From Chara braunii (Eukaryota; Streptophyta; Charophyceae; Charales; Characeae), in assembly GCA_003427395.1 (NCBI GenBank), contig BFEA01000454.1:926906-962341 (forward strand): a DNA stretch of 35,436 nucleotides, in the 5' to 3' direction. A program made the position numbers and the translations under genes. The notes beneath the pieces are model-generated. The model ran no database searches. It saw only the letters and a program-made list of their open reading frames with translations, and was not told the origin of the DNA. Positions 10,103-20,080 of this stretch are shown piece after piece; within the stretch, counting starts at the first letter, position 1; each line of letters opens with the position of its first letter.

Positions 10103-10571
10103 ATCTGAATGGTCTAGGGTCACAAATAGGTCCTCAGGATAAGAGAGTGGGTGAGTGACCCCATGAGGGAGAGTGTGCGTCCTTGCGGCCGGAGTGAAAT
10201 TGCACCCTGGGACAACATTCCGCACCAACCCTGAGCCAGGCCCCTGATTCTGGTGCAATTTCTGGACATCCCTTCGAACGTGCATCCCTAAGTCCGCTCT
10301 TGAAAGTGGGGGTATTTTGTGAGATAGCCCTCAGATAGCTAGCCCTAAAACGCAGGGTAGCCCTCAGATAGCCCTAAAACGCAGGGATATGGTGAAAATG
10401 CCCTCCGTACAGACGTGAAACTTTGTGAAATACCCCGCTCGCGAAATGGACCCAGAAAAATTGGCCTTCGCGGGGTTCAGTTTCCCATTTTTGGCCCGTG
10501 TTCTTGATCCTCGGCCATAGATCCGTGGAGAGATCTACGGTGTGTGAGAGAAATGTGGAGACGGGTAACGT
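10103..10571. other. Non-coding stretch with short repeats
   Basis: ccctcagatagc and ccctaaaacgcaggg are repeated near 10329-10386. No gene recognised. Confidence 0.45.
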
Positions 10572-10678
10572 GTGGGAAGGTCCGGCGTGATGGATTCTTC
10601 GTTTGTGGCCGAAGATTGCCAACATCGATGGCTAGAAATGAACGTCGAGTGAATGCAGAGGTAAGGGCGGCGCCCCAG
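10572..10678. mobile_element. Family C element, diverged
   Basis: gtgggaaggtccggc, then gatggattcttcgtttgtgg, ccgaagattg and tcgatggctagaaatgaac, ending ggcgccccag. The inner words match 11126-11226 in order. Confidence 0.5.
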
Positions 10679-10775
10679 TGCACATCATTTCAAATGTATC
10701 TGGCCTTCAGGCTCGTCGTCGCTGTCCGTTTGATGTATCTGGCCTTCAGGCTCGTCGTCGCTGTCCGTTTGAAAA
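10679..10775. repeat. 37-bp tandem duplication
   Basis: gtatctggccttcaggctcg, then tcgtcgctgtccgttt, occurs twice in direct tandem from about 10696 to 10771. Confidence 0.9.
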
Positions 10776-11125
10776 GTTGGATCAGTCCGAAGGTATCTGG
10801 ATTAGATCGAGTCCAGATACGTTTCGAACAATGTTATATGCAGTGGAGCGGGCTCCTCAGTGGGATCATCGCGGGGGTGGCTTCCCACTTGGCCGGCTCC
10901 TTCACTCGGAGCTCTTGGACGTAGCTCCGGTCGGATGCACTTAGGAAAGTGCGAGAGGGAGTATGGGCTTCGCTCCACTACCCACCAAATGTGCAAAATG
11001 GAGAATGAAATGAATTTTACGTTAGAATGTGGAAAGGTACAGAGTCATCTCTTTTGTCTTTCCTGCATGTCGAGAGTACTGGAGCCAGGCCCTATGCCCT
11101 CAGAAATGAGTAGTTGGGTAATAAC

Positions 11126-11226
11126 TGGGGCAAGGTCCCACCTAGTTGGATTCTTCATTTGTGGCCGTAGATTGATAAGATTGATGATCAGAATAAAGCG
11201 ATGCATGTAGGCGGAACCTCGACCCG
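11126..11226. mobile_element. Family C element
   Basis: ggggcaaggtcccacc is followed by ttggattcttcatttgtggc, cgtagattg and gatgatcagaataaa, ending ggcggaacctcgaccc. It is close to 10572-10678 and has the same ends as other family C copies. Confidence 0.55.
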
Positions 11227-11320
11227 ATTCATAAACTGAGTGATCGTCGGGCATTTGGTCTTTGTTGTCTGACAGAATCTGAACTACGTAGCCCCGATTG
11301 CCACCACACCCCGGCCGCAC

Positions 11321-11325
11321 CCCCC

Positions 11326-11356
<31 letters not shown>

Positions 11357-11372
11357 ACACACGCACACACAG
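11321..11372. repeat. Poly-C followed by (AC)n
   Basis: A C run at about 11321-11342 is followed by (AC)n to about 11372. The antisense Gly/Val/Cys-rich frames come from this. Confidence 0.95.
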
Positions 11373-12130
11373 ACGCAGAGATGAATATAAAATACACAGA
11401 AGACGCAGTGAATGCAAATGCATATTGAGTTGATTTTCCTGCAAACAAATTTAACAAATACATGTGCGTACTAACAGCCTAGATGCACCATAGGATCACA
11501 ATTACGGTCGCATGCAGTGAATTGCGCAGTACGACGAATCGTAGTCATCTTCTTCGTCGACCTCGGCGTCGATTTGTTGAGGCGGGGTGTCCGTACGCGT
11601 GTATGGGTGTGTGATCGAGGTTTGGTGCTGGATCTTCATGTTGTCAAATGAGAGAAATCAAATGCTTATGTTCGGTGAAACTCCGACGAAACAGTTTGTC
11701 ACAGCCCCTCGTTTGTTGTCCTCTTCTCTCTCTCTGCCTACGGTTTACCGGGCAGTTCTGTTTGTGACGATATTCNCCCCCCCCCCACCAAAAAAAAAGA
11801 ACAAAAGAAAAAAAACGGTCCCTGTGGCTGAACAGTACACGCGTGAAACTATTTGGTGATGATAAATAGGTAGCGTGTTCGAATCGCAAGGGGGCCTTCG
11901 GTAGATACGATACTGCTAAATGAATGAATAAGAATAACGAAAGGCAGGACTGAAGAGTAGGATATGCGGGCTTAGTTGCACCACTTGCCATTGGCCAAGA
12001 TTTTGAATGCTTCTAGACAACCGCGCTGTCCAGGTGCTTTCAAAATGTTGGCGGGTGGCGTGAGGCGCAGCTACAGGTAGACCCTGACGAAGCAATGGGG
12101 GAACTACGAGGGGAGTAAACCCAAGAGCCT
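11373..12130. other. Mostly non-coding; one tRNA-like patch
   Basis: Apart from repeat E (11690-11768) I see gtggctgaacagta near 11825 and gcgtgttcgaatcgc near 11873, spaced like A and B boxes, perhaps another SINE head. There is a single N in a C run at 11776. No gene recognised. Confidence 0.4.
11690..11768 (-). repeat. Dispersed repeat E, copy 2
   Basis: Minus-strand counterpart of 2142-2220: cagaactgcccggtaaaccg, taggcag, ggggctgtgacaaactgttt. The middle is more GA-rich than in copy 1. Confidence 0.65.
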
Positions 12131-12286
12131 ACACTCTTCCCCCGAATACAACGTACGGTTATTATAGCTGAATTTGGTGTACACTCTTTCCCCGAATACA
12201 ACGTACGGTTATTATAGCTGAATTTGGTGTATCTTTCAGTCTAAATTCAGCTATAATGACCGTACGTTGTATTCGGGGGAAGACTG
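12131..12286. mobile_element. Hairpin (foldback) element H with duplicated left arm
   Basis: The left arm occurs twice in tandem (12131-12180 and 12181-12230, nearly identical): cccgaatacaacgtacgg, ttattatagctgaattt, ggtgt. After the short loop atctttcagtct, the right arm 12243-12283 (aaattcagctataatgac, cgtacgttgtattcggggg) is almost the exact complement of either left copy, giving about 41 paired bases. No coding capacity. Confidence 0.9.
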
Positions 12287-12385
12287 TAGCTCAGTGGGTA
12301 TACCAATGAACTGTTGAAAAGATACAGACCCGTGCTCGAATCCAGATGATGGAAGCTGACGAGTAAAAGTTGTAAAACCAACTTT
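12285..12385 (+). mobile_element. tRNA-derived SINE-like element abutting hairpin H
   Basis: tgtagctcagtgggtatacc (A-box-like), gaactgttgaaaagatac and gtgctcgaatcc (B-box-like) follow the same order as at 4367 and 5088. It starts exactly where the hairpin's right arm ends and runs towards a T run near 12383-12403. Confidence 0.65.
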
Positions 12386-12708
12386 TTTTTTTTTTTTTTT
12401 TTGTCCCCTGAAAACTTCGGCTCCGAAAACCATCTGCGCTCCGAGTTGGGGAGTATTAAGGGCTGGATGGATATGGCTGGATATGGGGTTTGTACTACGT
12501 ATGTGACTTCAACCCTGCGAGACTGAACCAGCTCATGTGGCTGGCTGGATGAGGGCCTCACCTTACCAAACGCCAAATGTAAAGAGAGAAAAGCTGTGGC
12601 GGGAAAAAAAAAAAAAAAAAAGCTATGGCCGGTGAGTCCTTCCATGTGCTGATGGACAATACATTCCCATCTGAACATTTGGTAAGTAGTGGGGCGAGGC
12701 CCTGACAC
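12386..12708. other. Non-coding stretch with T and A runs
   Basis: T run at about 12383-12403 and A run at about 12605-12620. No gene recognised. Confidence 0.5.
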
Positions 12709-12829
12709 AAGGCATACCCACACCTGGACTGCTTTCCTTATTTCGAGATGAAATTACGGCCAGATGCGTCCAGGGGAGGCCTCAAATGCGGTCAGATACA
12801 TTTAGGATAGTGCGACTGTGATTAGGGCC
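12709..12829. mobile_element. Short inverted-repeat element, family D
   Basis: aaggcatacccacacctgg on the left and gtgattagggcc on the right. The inner signature aattacggccagatgcgtcc and atgcggtcagatacat is clear; the right terminus is diverged. Confidence 0.55.
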
Positions 12830-13275
12830 ACAGCGAGCCATGTTGAAAAAGCGGTCCTCTTGGCTGTCGTTGTTGGCTGCTATGCAGCCACAATATTGGT
12901 CATTAGACTCCGCCATGTGGGGTTGAAAGGAGGGCAGGGGGAGGTGCAGTGACTGGCCATTGCTCCGCGCTAGCACTGCCTATTTCCCCTGTCGGCAATG
13001 CCTGCCCACCCCTCGTCACCGTGATGAGGGACTGGTACAGCCTTGCTCTTGCACCACAGCTGTGTTGCCAACCTACCCCTTGGGCTGGTGAGAGATCCGG
13101 GTTGGTTGGTGTTCCCCCGTACTATACGTAGACTGGTGAGAGGATGAGATAGATGCGTACTACCAAGAAAGATGGAATAGATGAGAGAACAGTGGTAGAG
13201 CAAAAAAAAAAAAAGAAAAAAAGGCAGTCGTTTCAAATCCTGAAGGAATCAGCTGAATGAAGTAAGTTTGGACCT
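12830..13275. other. Non-coding stretch, no gene seen
   Basis: A run near 13202-13222; no recognisable gene. Confidence 0.45.
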
Positions 13276-13391
13276 GGGGCATACTGACCTCGTCGCATTT
13301 GCGACCTTACGACCTGGACGTATGTGACCGGGACGACCGCAACTACGTCCCCGTAATAAGTAAGAAAAGGTCCTTGTGTGAGTATGCCCTA
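13276..13391. mobile_element. Short inverted-repeat element, family D
   Basis: ggggcatactgacct and gtgtgagtatgccct form the ends; the interior (gcatttgcgaccttacgacc) differs from other family D copies. Confidence 0.6.
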
Positions 13392-13882
13392 CCTGTGGTG
13401 GAAGAAACCTTGTGAAAAAAAGAAAAAAAAAAAAAAAGAAAAAAAAGAAAGAAAGAAAATAGAACCTTATGAGGGGCAAGCAGGTGGTGGTCCCAAAATG
13501 GCTTCCGGGCTTCCCAACACAGCTTGTCAATGTTCGGTCTGCTGACGAAAGACCAGGATCGTGGCAGGTCCGCCCCTAACATTTTACCCATCGTTCCTTC
13601 TTTCCTTCTTTCTGCCCCTCATATGGCCTGACCCTGTCCCCTGTGATGACGAGTGTCACTCGGTCTTATGTGGGCCGTTTCATTTTGTTCCCTTGGGGCA
13701 CGCTCGAACTTGGGCATCCCTTTATGTATCAGACCGTAAAAGAGTGCAGAATTCCAAAACGCCCTACGGTGAGGCATCCCTCTAATATGTATCAAACCGC
13801 TAAAGGGTTCAGGAAAAAAATTAATTCCAAAGAGTGCTGTGATTTTGCCCTTGAGCATGAAAAAAAAGGCCCTATGTGTCTT
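13392..13882. other. Non-coding stretch with A/G run
   Basis: A-rich run at about 13416-13460, and a repeated phrase gtatcagaccg/gtatcaaaccg near 13726 and 13788. No gene recognised. Confidence 0.45.
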
Positions 13883-13985
13883 TACCCGAATAGCACATAT
13901 GTCATCATTATTATAGCTGTATTCGGGGTTACCGTAATTTTTCGTCTTAGATATAGCGATAAACGACCGGGCGTTCTATTTGGGT
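13883..13985. mobile_element. Hairpin element H, diverged copy
   Basis: acccgaatag..attatagctgtatt on the left and tatagcgataaacgacc, gggcgttctatttgggt on the right. The arms are imperfect; ccgggcgttctat recalls the 759 copy. Confidence 0.5.
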
Positions 13986-14066
13986 CAAGACGGTAGGGCA
14001 CTGGTGGTGTGTACAACGCATTTGTTCTGTGTAATATATGCAGAATATTGAAAACAATTACTGCTG

Positions 14067-14347
14067 TGCGTGCGAATAAGGCCTAAGACTTTTATTTATG
14101 TCCAAGGACTTTCATTTGTCTGTCCGGGCACCCGGATCGTGGCTCAATGATAAACACAGACAGCTGTTGCGAAGCAAACAGAGGGTTTCTTATCCAATTC
14201 TGGATAATATGATAAATGTTAGGGACTACCTTATCAGATCTGTCAGTTGCATTTACCGCCAGACCTGTATGCATCTGGCCGCAATTCTGGCCACAATTCT
14301 GGCCAGAAATAAGTGAAAGAAAAAGTCCCTAGTGTGAATATGTGGTT
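14067..14347. mobile_element. Possible family D-related element
   Basis: The right part has tttaccgccagacctgtatg, catctggccgcaattctggc and ccctagtgtgaatatg, like the inner signature and end of family D. The left end (gcgtgcgaataaggcc) is uncertain. Confidence 0.35.
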
Positions 14348-14462
14348 ATTAGTTTAACACTCCCAGCTCTATGGTGGTGCAACTGTCTGACACTGACAGC
14401 TGAACTGTGCAAACCTATGGGGAAGCGGTGATGGCAAAAGGTCGCAAGCTCAAATCCCAGCT

Positions 14463-14595
14463 TTGAAACCACCAGTACTTGGCCCATACATCGGCTGCGG
14501 GCTCCTTACCACGACTTCCGGAGGCCCCAAAAGTTGCAGTGCGTGCACAAAAAAGGGACTGTTGCCAATGTATGGGTGAAGTACTGGTGGCTCAA
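14463..14595. mobile_element. Short inverted-repeat element, family A (short form)
   Basis: ttgaaaccaccagtacttgg, then cccatacatcggc, on the left pairs with gccaatgtatgggtgaagta, then ctggtggctcaa, on the right. About 133 bp, no coding. Confidence 0.75.
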
Positions 14596-14611
14596 GGGTT
14601 AGCTAGCTGCC

Positions 14612-14718
14612 ACCTGGGCCCAGGTCCCACTTGTACCGATTCAGAATCTGCGTTTCTGGGCGTTGGTTGGTCCTTGTTATTGATGGTCCAGAGCTAGGAA
14701 CAGTCAAGTTGGGACCTC
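14612..14718. mobile_element. Inverted-repeat element, family C
   Basis: acctgggcccaggtcccact on the left and caagttgggacct on the right. The interior tctgcgtttctgggcg and ttgatggtccagagc matches the copy at 15064. Confidence 0.65.
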
Positions 14719-14800
14719 ATTCCTGGTACTAGCAGCAGGATCAGCTATAGGCACGGTCCTTATCCATCGGGGACCACCATTATGGTTACCGTAGCATATA

Positions 14801-14959
14801 TTAAACCACCAGTACTTCCTAGAGTCGTGCCGGTTAACGCGCCATGATTTTAGGAAATGTACACGCTACTACAGGAGCGCCCAAATTCATCCATGGCAAC
14901 TAGAAATGTTTCTATTCTACTTCTGTGGCCGATAGCTGGGCCAAGTACTGGTGGTTTAA
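14801..14959. mobile_element. Short inverted-repeat element, family A (complete)
   Basis: The ends are ttaaaccaccagtacttcc and ggccaagtactggtggttta. The interior has aggagcgcccaaattcatcc, ctagaaatgtttctat and gtggccgatagctggg. It is the cleanest copy of the roughly 160-bp type, shared with 19910 and 31284. Confidence 0.85.
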
Positions 14960-15063
14960 GTGCTGACAGATGCACTTGGCAAAACTGACGATGTGGGGGA
15001 GCATTGATGACTCGGACAAGTGGTCGCACAAGTTCGAATCCCACCTTGAAAGGTTACCCAGGT

Positions 15064-15170
15064 GCTACCTGGGGCCAGGTCCCACTTACGCTGAGCCTGC
15101 ATTTCTGGCCGTCTGGCCTTGCTGTTGACGGTCCAGAGCCAGGGACAAGCAAGTGGGACTGCACCTTGGG
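15064..15170. mobile_element. Inverted-repeat element, family C
   Basis: gctacctggggccaggtccc..acttacg on the left and agcaagtgggactgcacc on the right; the interior resembles 14612-14718. Confidence 0.65.
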
Positions 15171-15558
15171 TGACCAGCAGGATGGGCTATAGCCATGGGG
15201 GTAGCCAGGAGCACATCGTGCTGGTGCTGCCACACGGTTTCGCTCGGGGTTGGCCTGGACTATGTGGCAGCCTGTACAGTCACCGCTACGGAAAGAAAAG
15301 GACTCTAGAAGTCTTAGAGGGATGCAATGGCCTTGACTATGTGGCAGCCTGTACGACCGCTGCTATGGAAAGAAAAGGAGTCTATAGGAGGGATGCGATC
15401 TGCTGCTAGGTAGAAGGTGCGGGTGGATCTAGTGGCTCCACACCGGAAGTGGAAATCCAAAGAAGAGAAACTTCCTATTCTTTTAGAAACAAAAGCTGTA
15501 TTGTGTGTATGGAGGAGCTTGTCAGAATTGTAGCACAATCAGGGAAATGCTTTCAGAA
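15171..15558. other. Non-coding stretch with a 75-bp-period partial repeat
   Basis: actatgtggcagcctgtac and ggaaagaaaaggactcta recur near 15269 and 15336 in variant form. No gene recognised. Confidence 0.5.
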
Positions 15559-15990
15559 GTGGGTGGTTTGATCTGTACCTGGATGGACATAGGCCCAGGT
15601 GAGTTCTGAATGTGGTAGTTTTGCCCTCTTTAAATATTGAGGGGTTGTTTTTGTCCTTTGCATCAAGGACACATTGAACCAAGATCGAAAGATAAAGAGG
15701 GAGGAAAGAGAGTAGATGGAAAATAAAAATGATCAAATCCACTGCATGTGCCGGGATGGTACACATGTAGACCGTGGGTGCTTTGATCTGTACCTGGATG
15801 GACATAGGCTCAGGTGAGCTCTGAATGTGGTAGTTTTGCGCTCTTTAAATATTGAGGGGTTGTTTCTGTCCTTTGCATCAAGAACAAAAGACTTCGAACG
15901 AAGATCGAAAGATGGAGAGGGAGGAAAGACAGTAGATGGAAAGGAAAAATGATCAAATCCAGTGCATGTGCCAGGATGGTACCCATGTAG
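15559..15990. repeat. 215-bp direct tandem duplication
   Basis: gtgggtggtttgatctgtac at 15559 and gtgggtgctttgatctgtac at 15774 open two copies that stay similar throughout. Each contains aaatattgaggggttgttt, cgaaagat and gatcaaatccactgcatg. After copy 2 comes catgggttcaaatcctg, a B-box-like motif, so the unit may derive from a SINE. Confidence 0.9.
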
Positions 15991-16708
15991 ACCATGGGTT
16001 CAAATCCTGATGTATGCAAATAGCAAACATGGTTCAGGGCTTTACCCTTTAAAAGAAAAAAGTCTCAGAAAGCAATGGCGCTGCACGAGCAAACGTATTT
16101 GGCACACATGACGGCGGCCTGCACGTGAAACGTTTTGCCTGTGCAATCTAGGGAGAGCAAAGCAGGCCACAAAAAAAAAGAAAAAGAAAAAGAAAAGAAA
16201 AAGAAAAGAAAAGAAAAAAGCAGGCCACTCTTCTGTTCTGCTGACAATGCCAAGGGGGAGAAAAGGAGGCCACTCGTGTGTTTCCCTCCCCCTTGAGGAC
16301 CCCTTGGGCAGTTTACGGACCCTTTCTTGTTGTTTCCTGCTCTGCAACTCCCTTGGGCGCTGAGCTCATTCCAACCCTAATTTAGTATGTTTATTTATTT
16401 TGGGTAGGGAGCAAATCCCGAATGCCGGAAGCGTTGGTATGGAGTCTATGGACCACGCAATTTTTATGTTTTTTTTCGTTTGTTGTTTTTCAGCTGCCTT
16501 TGTTTTTGACAGGTTAGGGGGAAACAAGGCCGCCCCTCCTACCAGCTAGCATTTGGATGCAAGCTTCCGGAATGCAGTGAACGTTGCCCAGTGCTGAAGG
16601 TTGGCACACAAGGTTGAGACCGATGCCGAGTGGAGGTGTGCCTGGCAGCAAATTCCCACACTGCACGAAGTGACGAAGAGAAAACGGGGAAAGAAGTTTT
16701 AGAAATGT
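15991..16708. other. Non-coding stretch with A/G tract
   Basis: aaagaaaa-type tract at about 16171-16220, flanked by two copies of gcaggccac (about 16160 and 16219), a possible short direct repeat around an A-rich insertion. No gene recognised. Confidence 0.45.
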
Positions 16709-16973
16709 TTAAGCCACCAGTACTTGGCCCAGCTATTGGCCGCGGAAAGAAAATAGTAGAGCAGAAGTTGAGTCGAATGAATTTGGGTGCTCCTGTAGTG
16801 GCCCGTACGTTTCCTAAAATAGTACTTGGCCCAGCTATTGGCCGCGGAAAGAAAATAGAGCAGAAACATGTCGAGTCGAATGAATTTGGGCGCTCCTGTA
16901 GTGGCCCGTACGATTCCCAGAATAGTGGCTTGTTAATGGGTATGACTTACAGGAAGTACTATAGGTGGTTTAA
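16709..16973. mobile_element. Family A element with internal 102-bp duplication
   Basis: It starts ttaagccaccagtacttggc and ends ctataggtggtttaa. agtacttggcccagctattg, then gccgcggaaagaaaatag, occurs at 16719 and 16821, each followed by cgaatgaatttgggcgctcc-type sequence and gtagtggcccgtacg. Confidence 0.85.
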
Positions 16974-17576
16974 TGACTGCGTGCGATAGCCCGTACATCG
17001 AATTGTTACATCGAATTGTTTGCTTCTAGGCTTTATTAGGATGCACCTGACTGATCGACCTGTGCGAGAGATGGACCAGAGCAAGTGTGCACATTCAGTA
17101 CAGATCACCCACACTGTGATGTAAAAGGGGATGGAAGGGTCAAGGATAGAAATTAAAATGACCTAACATGGTGTTTGAAAGGACAAAATTGTTCCTGTCA
17201 ATGCACATAGACCTCCTCACATCCTGGTGCAGATAACTCACTTAACTCACTTGGGCATCCAGATATCCGATTTGCAAACCTCAGCAGGATGTATAAACTC
17301 TCAGAATGTACAGTGTCACTGAAGAAAAGTAGGGTAAGTGTTCACCGACTTGTAGGCAGATTTTGGCTGTGTACCGGGCCCATCTGAACTGGCGTCTACC
17401 CCGATTTAGGTGGCAATGCTAGCCTTGTCATTCCAGGAGGCCAACCCCGTAAGGAGTTTCAATTGGAGATGTAACTTTGTAAGAGGGAGGGGAGATGAAC
17501 TGTGAAATTCGAAGAGGAGCGCTGATGATGCAGATCAGCTATCAGCATCCAGCAAGTAGATAAAAGATGGGGCAGG
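16974..17576. other. Non-coding stretch, no gene seen
   Basis: No recognisable gene; a short tandem acatcgaattgtt lies near 16996-17021. Confidence 0.45.
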
Positions 17577-17622
17577 TGGAGGAGGAGGAGGCGGAGGAGG
17601 CGGAGGAGGAGGAGGAGGAGGG
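17577..17622. repeat. (GGA)n/GCGGAGG microsatellite
   Basis: Repeated ggaggaggcggagg; the minus-strand leucine-rich frame across it is an artefact. Confidence 0.9.
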
Positions 17623-17695
17623 CCCGGGGACTATGTTTTCTACTGGGGAAGAGTGGTAGACACCTCTGCATCTCATTCAATTTTGAACTGCTGTT

Positions 17696-17800
17696 GGCAA
17701 CTAGGTCAGTTGGTAGAGCACACGAGGGGCATTCAGTTGGTAGAGCACACAAGGGCCATTCCGGAGGAGGTCGTGGGTTCAATACCCCATGTCATCCGTT
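17696..17800 (+). mobile_element. tRNA-derived sequence with duplicated A box
   Basis: aggtcagttggtagagcaca at about 17703 and ttcagttggtagagcaca at about 17733 are A-box/D-arm-like; gtcgtgggttcaataccccat at about 17771 is a T-arm/B box. The tandem D arm shows it is not a working tRNA gene, more likely a SINE head or tRNA relic. Confidence 0.6.
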
Positions 17801-18373
17801 CGATTCCCCAGGCCCCCCTGCGGCGTGCTTTGAGTTCACCCGCTGAGATAGTTGACGTGGCCCCCCTGGTTGGTCTTGGTAGGGGCTTTCTTCCGTCCCG
17901 TCCTGCCCACGCGAGGGGTCAAGTTCTATCCTATGTGGCTAGACTCAACCCTGAGTGGTCAGTTTCAAGTTAGGATGAGTGTGTACTCGTCCCGCAGTGA
18001 GCTTCCATAGGTAGTTAGGTAGTGTGAGGTGGATTCAGAGAAAAGTATAGCTTAGTTTCTTGGAAAATAAAAGGACACGTTGAGAGAAATGTTCCATTTC
18101 AAAATTGTAGGGTTTAATGACAGGAAGTTGAGAAAGAAAATGTCCAGGGTTGGTAGCTGAGCAGTTGACGAAGAGGAAAAGAAAAAGACGTGAAAGGACT
18201 ACAGATCTACGAAGCAACATGGTTCATCCTCAGAAAGTTTCTCTAGTAGTGAATGTTTGAGTTTGTAGCATTTCATCTTTAGAGATGTGCCGTTTCATGC
18301 CTCTGTCCATTCGTGTGTGCAAGTTTCCGCTTTGAGCCATCTAGTATACTTTCTGAGTGCCCAGAAGCGGGAT
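17801..18373. other. Non-coding stretch, no gene seen
   Basis: ccctgagtggtcagttt near 17949 recurs near 23826, perhaps a shared repeat tail. No gene recognised. Confidence 0.45.
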
Positions 18374-18559
18374 AGACCCACCAGTATGCTTCCCAGCCAT
18401 TTTTCTCCGACATGGCGTGCATGCAGCCACAGTTGGAGGTCGGCTTACAGGAGCAAAATGGCTGGCGGCACCAGCCAAAAGTAGGCCTGCGTTTCTTTGG
18501 TGCGCAGGGCGTTTCGAGCCATGGGAAAAAGTGGCTCGGAGGCAATTATAGTGGTTTCA
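18374..18559. mobile_element. Short inverted-repeat element, family B (complete)
   Basis: It runs tagacccaccagtatgcttc, ccagccatttttctccg, atggcgtgcatgcagccac, then aaaatggctggcggcaccag, gcgcagggcg, agccatgggaaaaagtggct and atagtggtttcag. Read in reverse complement it aligns end to end with 26679-26882. Confidence 0.8.
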
Positions 18560-19909
18560 GCATGTTCCACTTCTATAATTCCATGTCCCTACCCAGCTCT
18601 TCATGAGTGGCTGGAACGAGGTGCTGATTTCTCGTGTGAGAGACTGGCTGGCGCAGAAAAAGGCTTTGCGCCATCCATTTTCGGCTGGAGTGGAGTCTTC
18701 TTTTTCGTGATGACTACGGCTTTCCAAGATGTGGTCACTTTCGACAGCCACCGCTTGTGGCTCGAGTGGATTTCTCATACGCTAGAGTGGCTTGCGTGGT
18801 GAACCGCTACCCGTTGCTGGCTGGAGGCCCTTTTTTGCGATGGCTAGGTGAAAGTCTTGCTTCCTATTTTTTGGTTCAACGTTGGGAGTAACTGTTGTGC
18901 TTCCTTTGACAAGCCACTGCCTTGAGTGGGGCTTGCAGCAATGTGCAAGGGGGTCACGGGTTAGCTCGGCTGGTTTAATGGACCAAATCGGCAGCGACCA
19001 AAGGTAGGCCTACCCGACCTTTCGACTTGGACTACCAGGGATAGAAGCGAGGTTTGACATTTGCTTTGTGGGCAATACTAGTGGCGATTTAAACCACTAG
19101 TACCTCCCTACCTTGTTTTCTGCACTCAGACTTTTGCCCACCCGAAACATTCTGATAAATCACGGGGGCAATGCCTTCTTCTTCTTCTTCTTCTTCTTTT
19201 TTTTTCTTTTTCTTTTTTGTATTTTGGGACATGCTCCATTCTATTTGTGGGGAGGAGCACGTGCTGGGAACCGGGCCCAGCGTCCCATTGAAGATCACAT
19301 TGAAAAAATGAGAAATTTATGAAGAAATCCTTGAGATACCAGGGCCATTACCGGGCTTTGGCTACGAAAGACAACTGTGTAATCTACACAAGAACACTAA
19401 AATTCTGTGTCCCCCAAAGCTCGGATCAAATAAGCGTTCTGAAAAACACCTGCCTTAGGGCCTTTCAGCAGCCTAACCCTACCTGCCTACCTGGTGTTGC
19501 AAGCCAATTTCGCCCAGTAGGCCGAGCCTTTCCGTGGCGCTGTGTTGGGTACTGGTGGTTCAAGCGTCCGTTTTTCGTAATGAAAAGTTCACGTCTTTCG
19601 TAGGGAATGTACATTACTTCAGATTTGTGGTGTTCGGTATGGTCTTCGCCTGAGACACTGCAGAGGAATAACGGACATCCTGCTTCAGATCCACCACTGT
19701 GTGACACTGTTTGGCAGTTGTGAGAGACGCCTGAGCCATTTCCCCTCAGGCTGACAGTGTGTGTACTACTTTGTAGAGGTTAAGAGAGGGCTCTGCAACC
19801 CGGTCGTGTCGTTCTGAAAATGGCGGACCCTCAGGAAAGAATTTGGTGAAAATGTTTAGGGCCAAATAAGTAGGATTTCATTTCTTTCTAAAAATAGAGA
19901 ATCTTCATT
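18560..19909. other. Non-coding stretch with scattered MITE termini
   Basis: gcgatttaaaccactagtac at about 19084-19103 and gtactggtggttcaag at about 19549 are family A/B-type ends; together they could bound a larger element of about 470 bp carrying a (TTC)n/T tract (19174-19220). No gene recognised. Confidence 0.4.
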
Positions 19910-20069
19910 TTAAACCACGAGTACTTTGTCCATTAACAAGCCACAATTTCAGGAAATGCATGGGTCACTACAGAAGCGCCCAAATTAATCCGATTAGATG
20001 TGTTTCTAGCACTTTCTACTCTAATTTTTTTTCCATGGCCTAAAACTGGGCCAACTAGTCGTGGTTTAA
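19910..20069. mobile_element. Short inverted-repeat element, family A
   Basis: ttaaaccacgagtactttgt and ccaactagtcgtggtttaa are the ends. The interior has gaagcgcccaaattaatcc and tgtttctagcactttctac, colinear with the copies at 14801 and 31284 in matching orientation to the former. Confidence 0.85.
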
Positions 20070-20080
20070 TGAAATTGCTG

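Noticed and set aside
12285-12385. Functional tRNA gene
   Set aside because: The A and B boxes are present but I could not form a full cloverleaf; the same words recur in other SINE-like copies.
17696-17800. Functional tRNA gene
   Set aside because: The D arm is duplicated and no proper acceptor stem was seen; it is better read as a tRNA-derived repeat.
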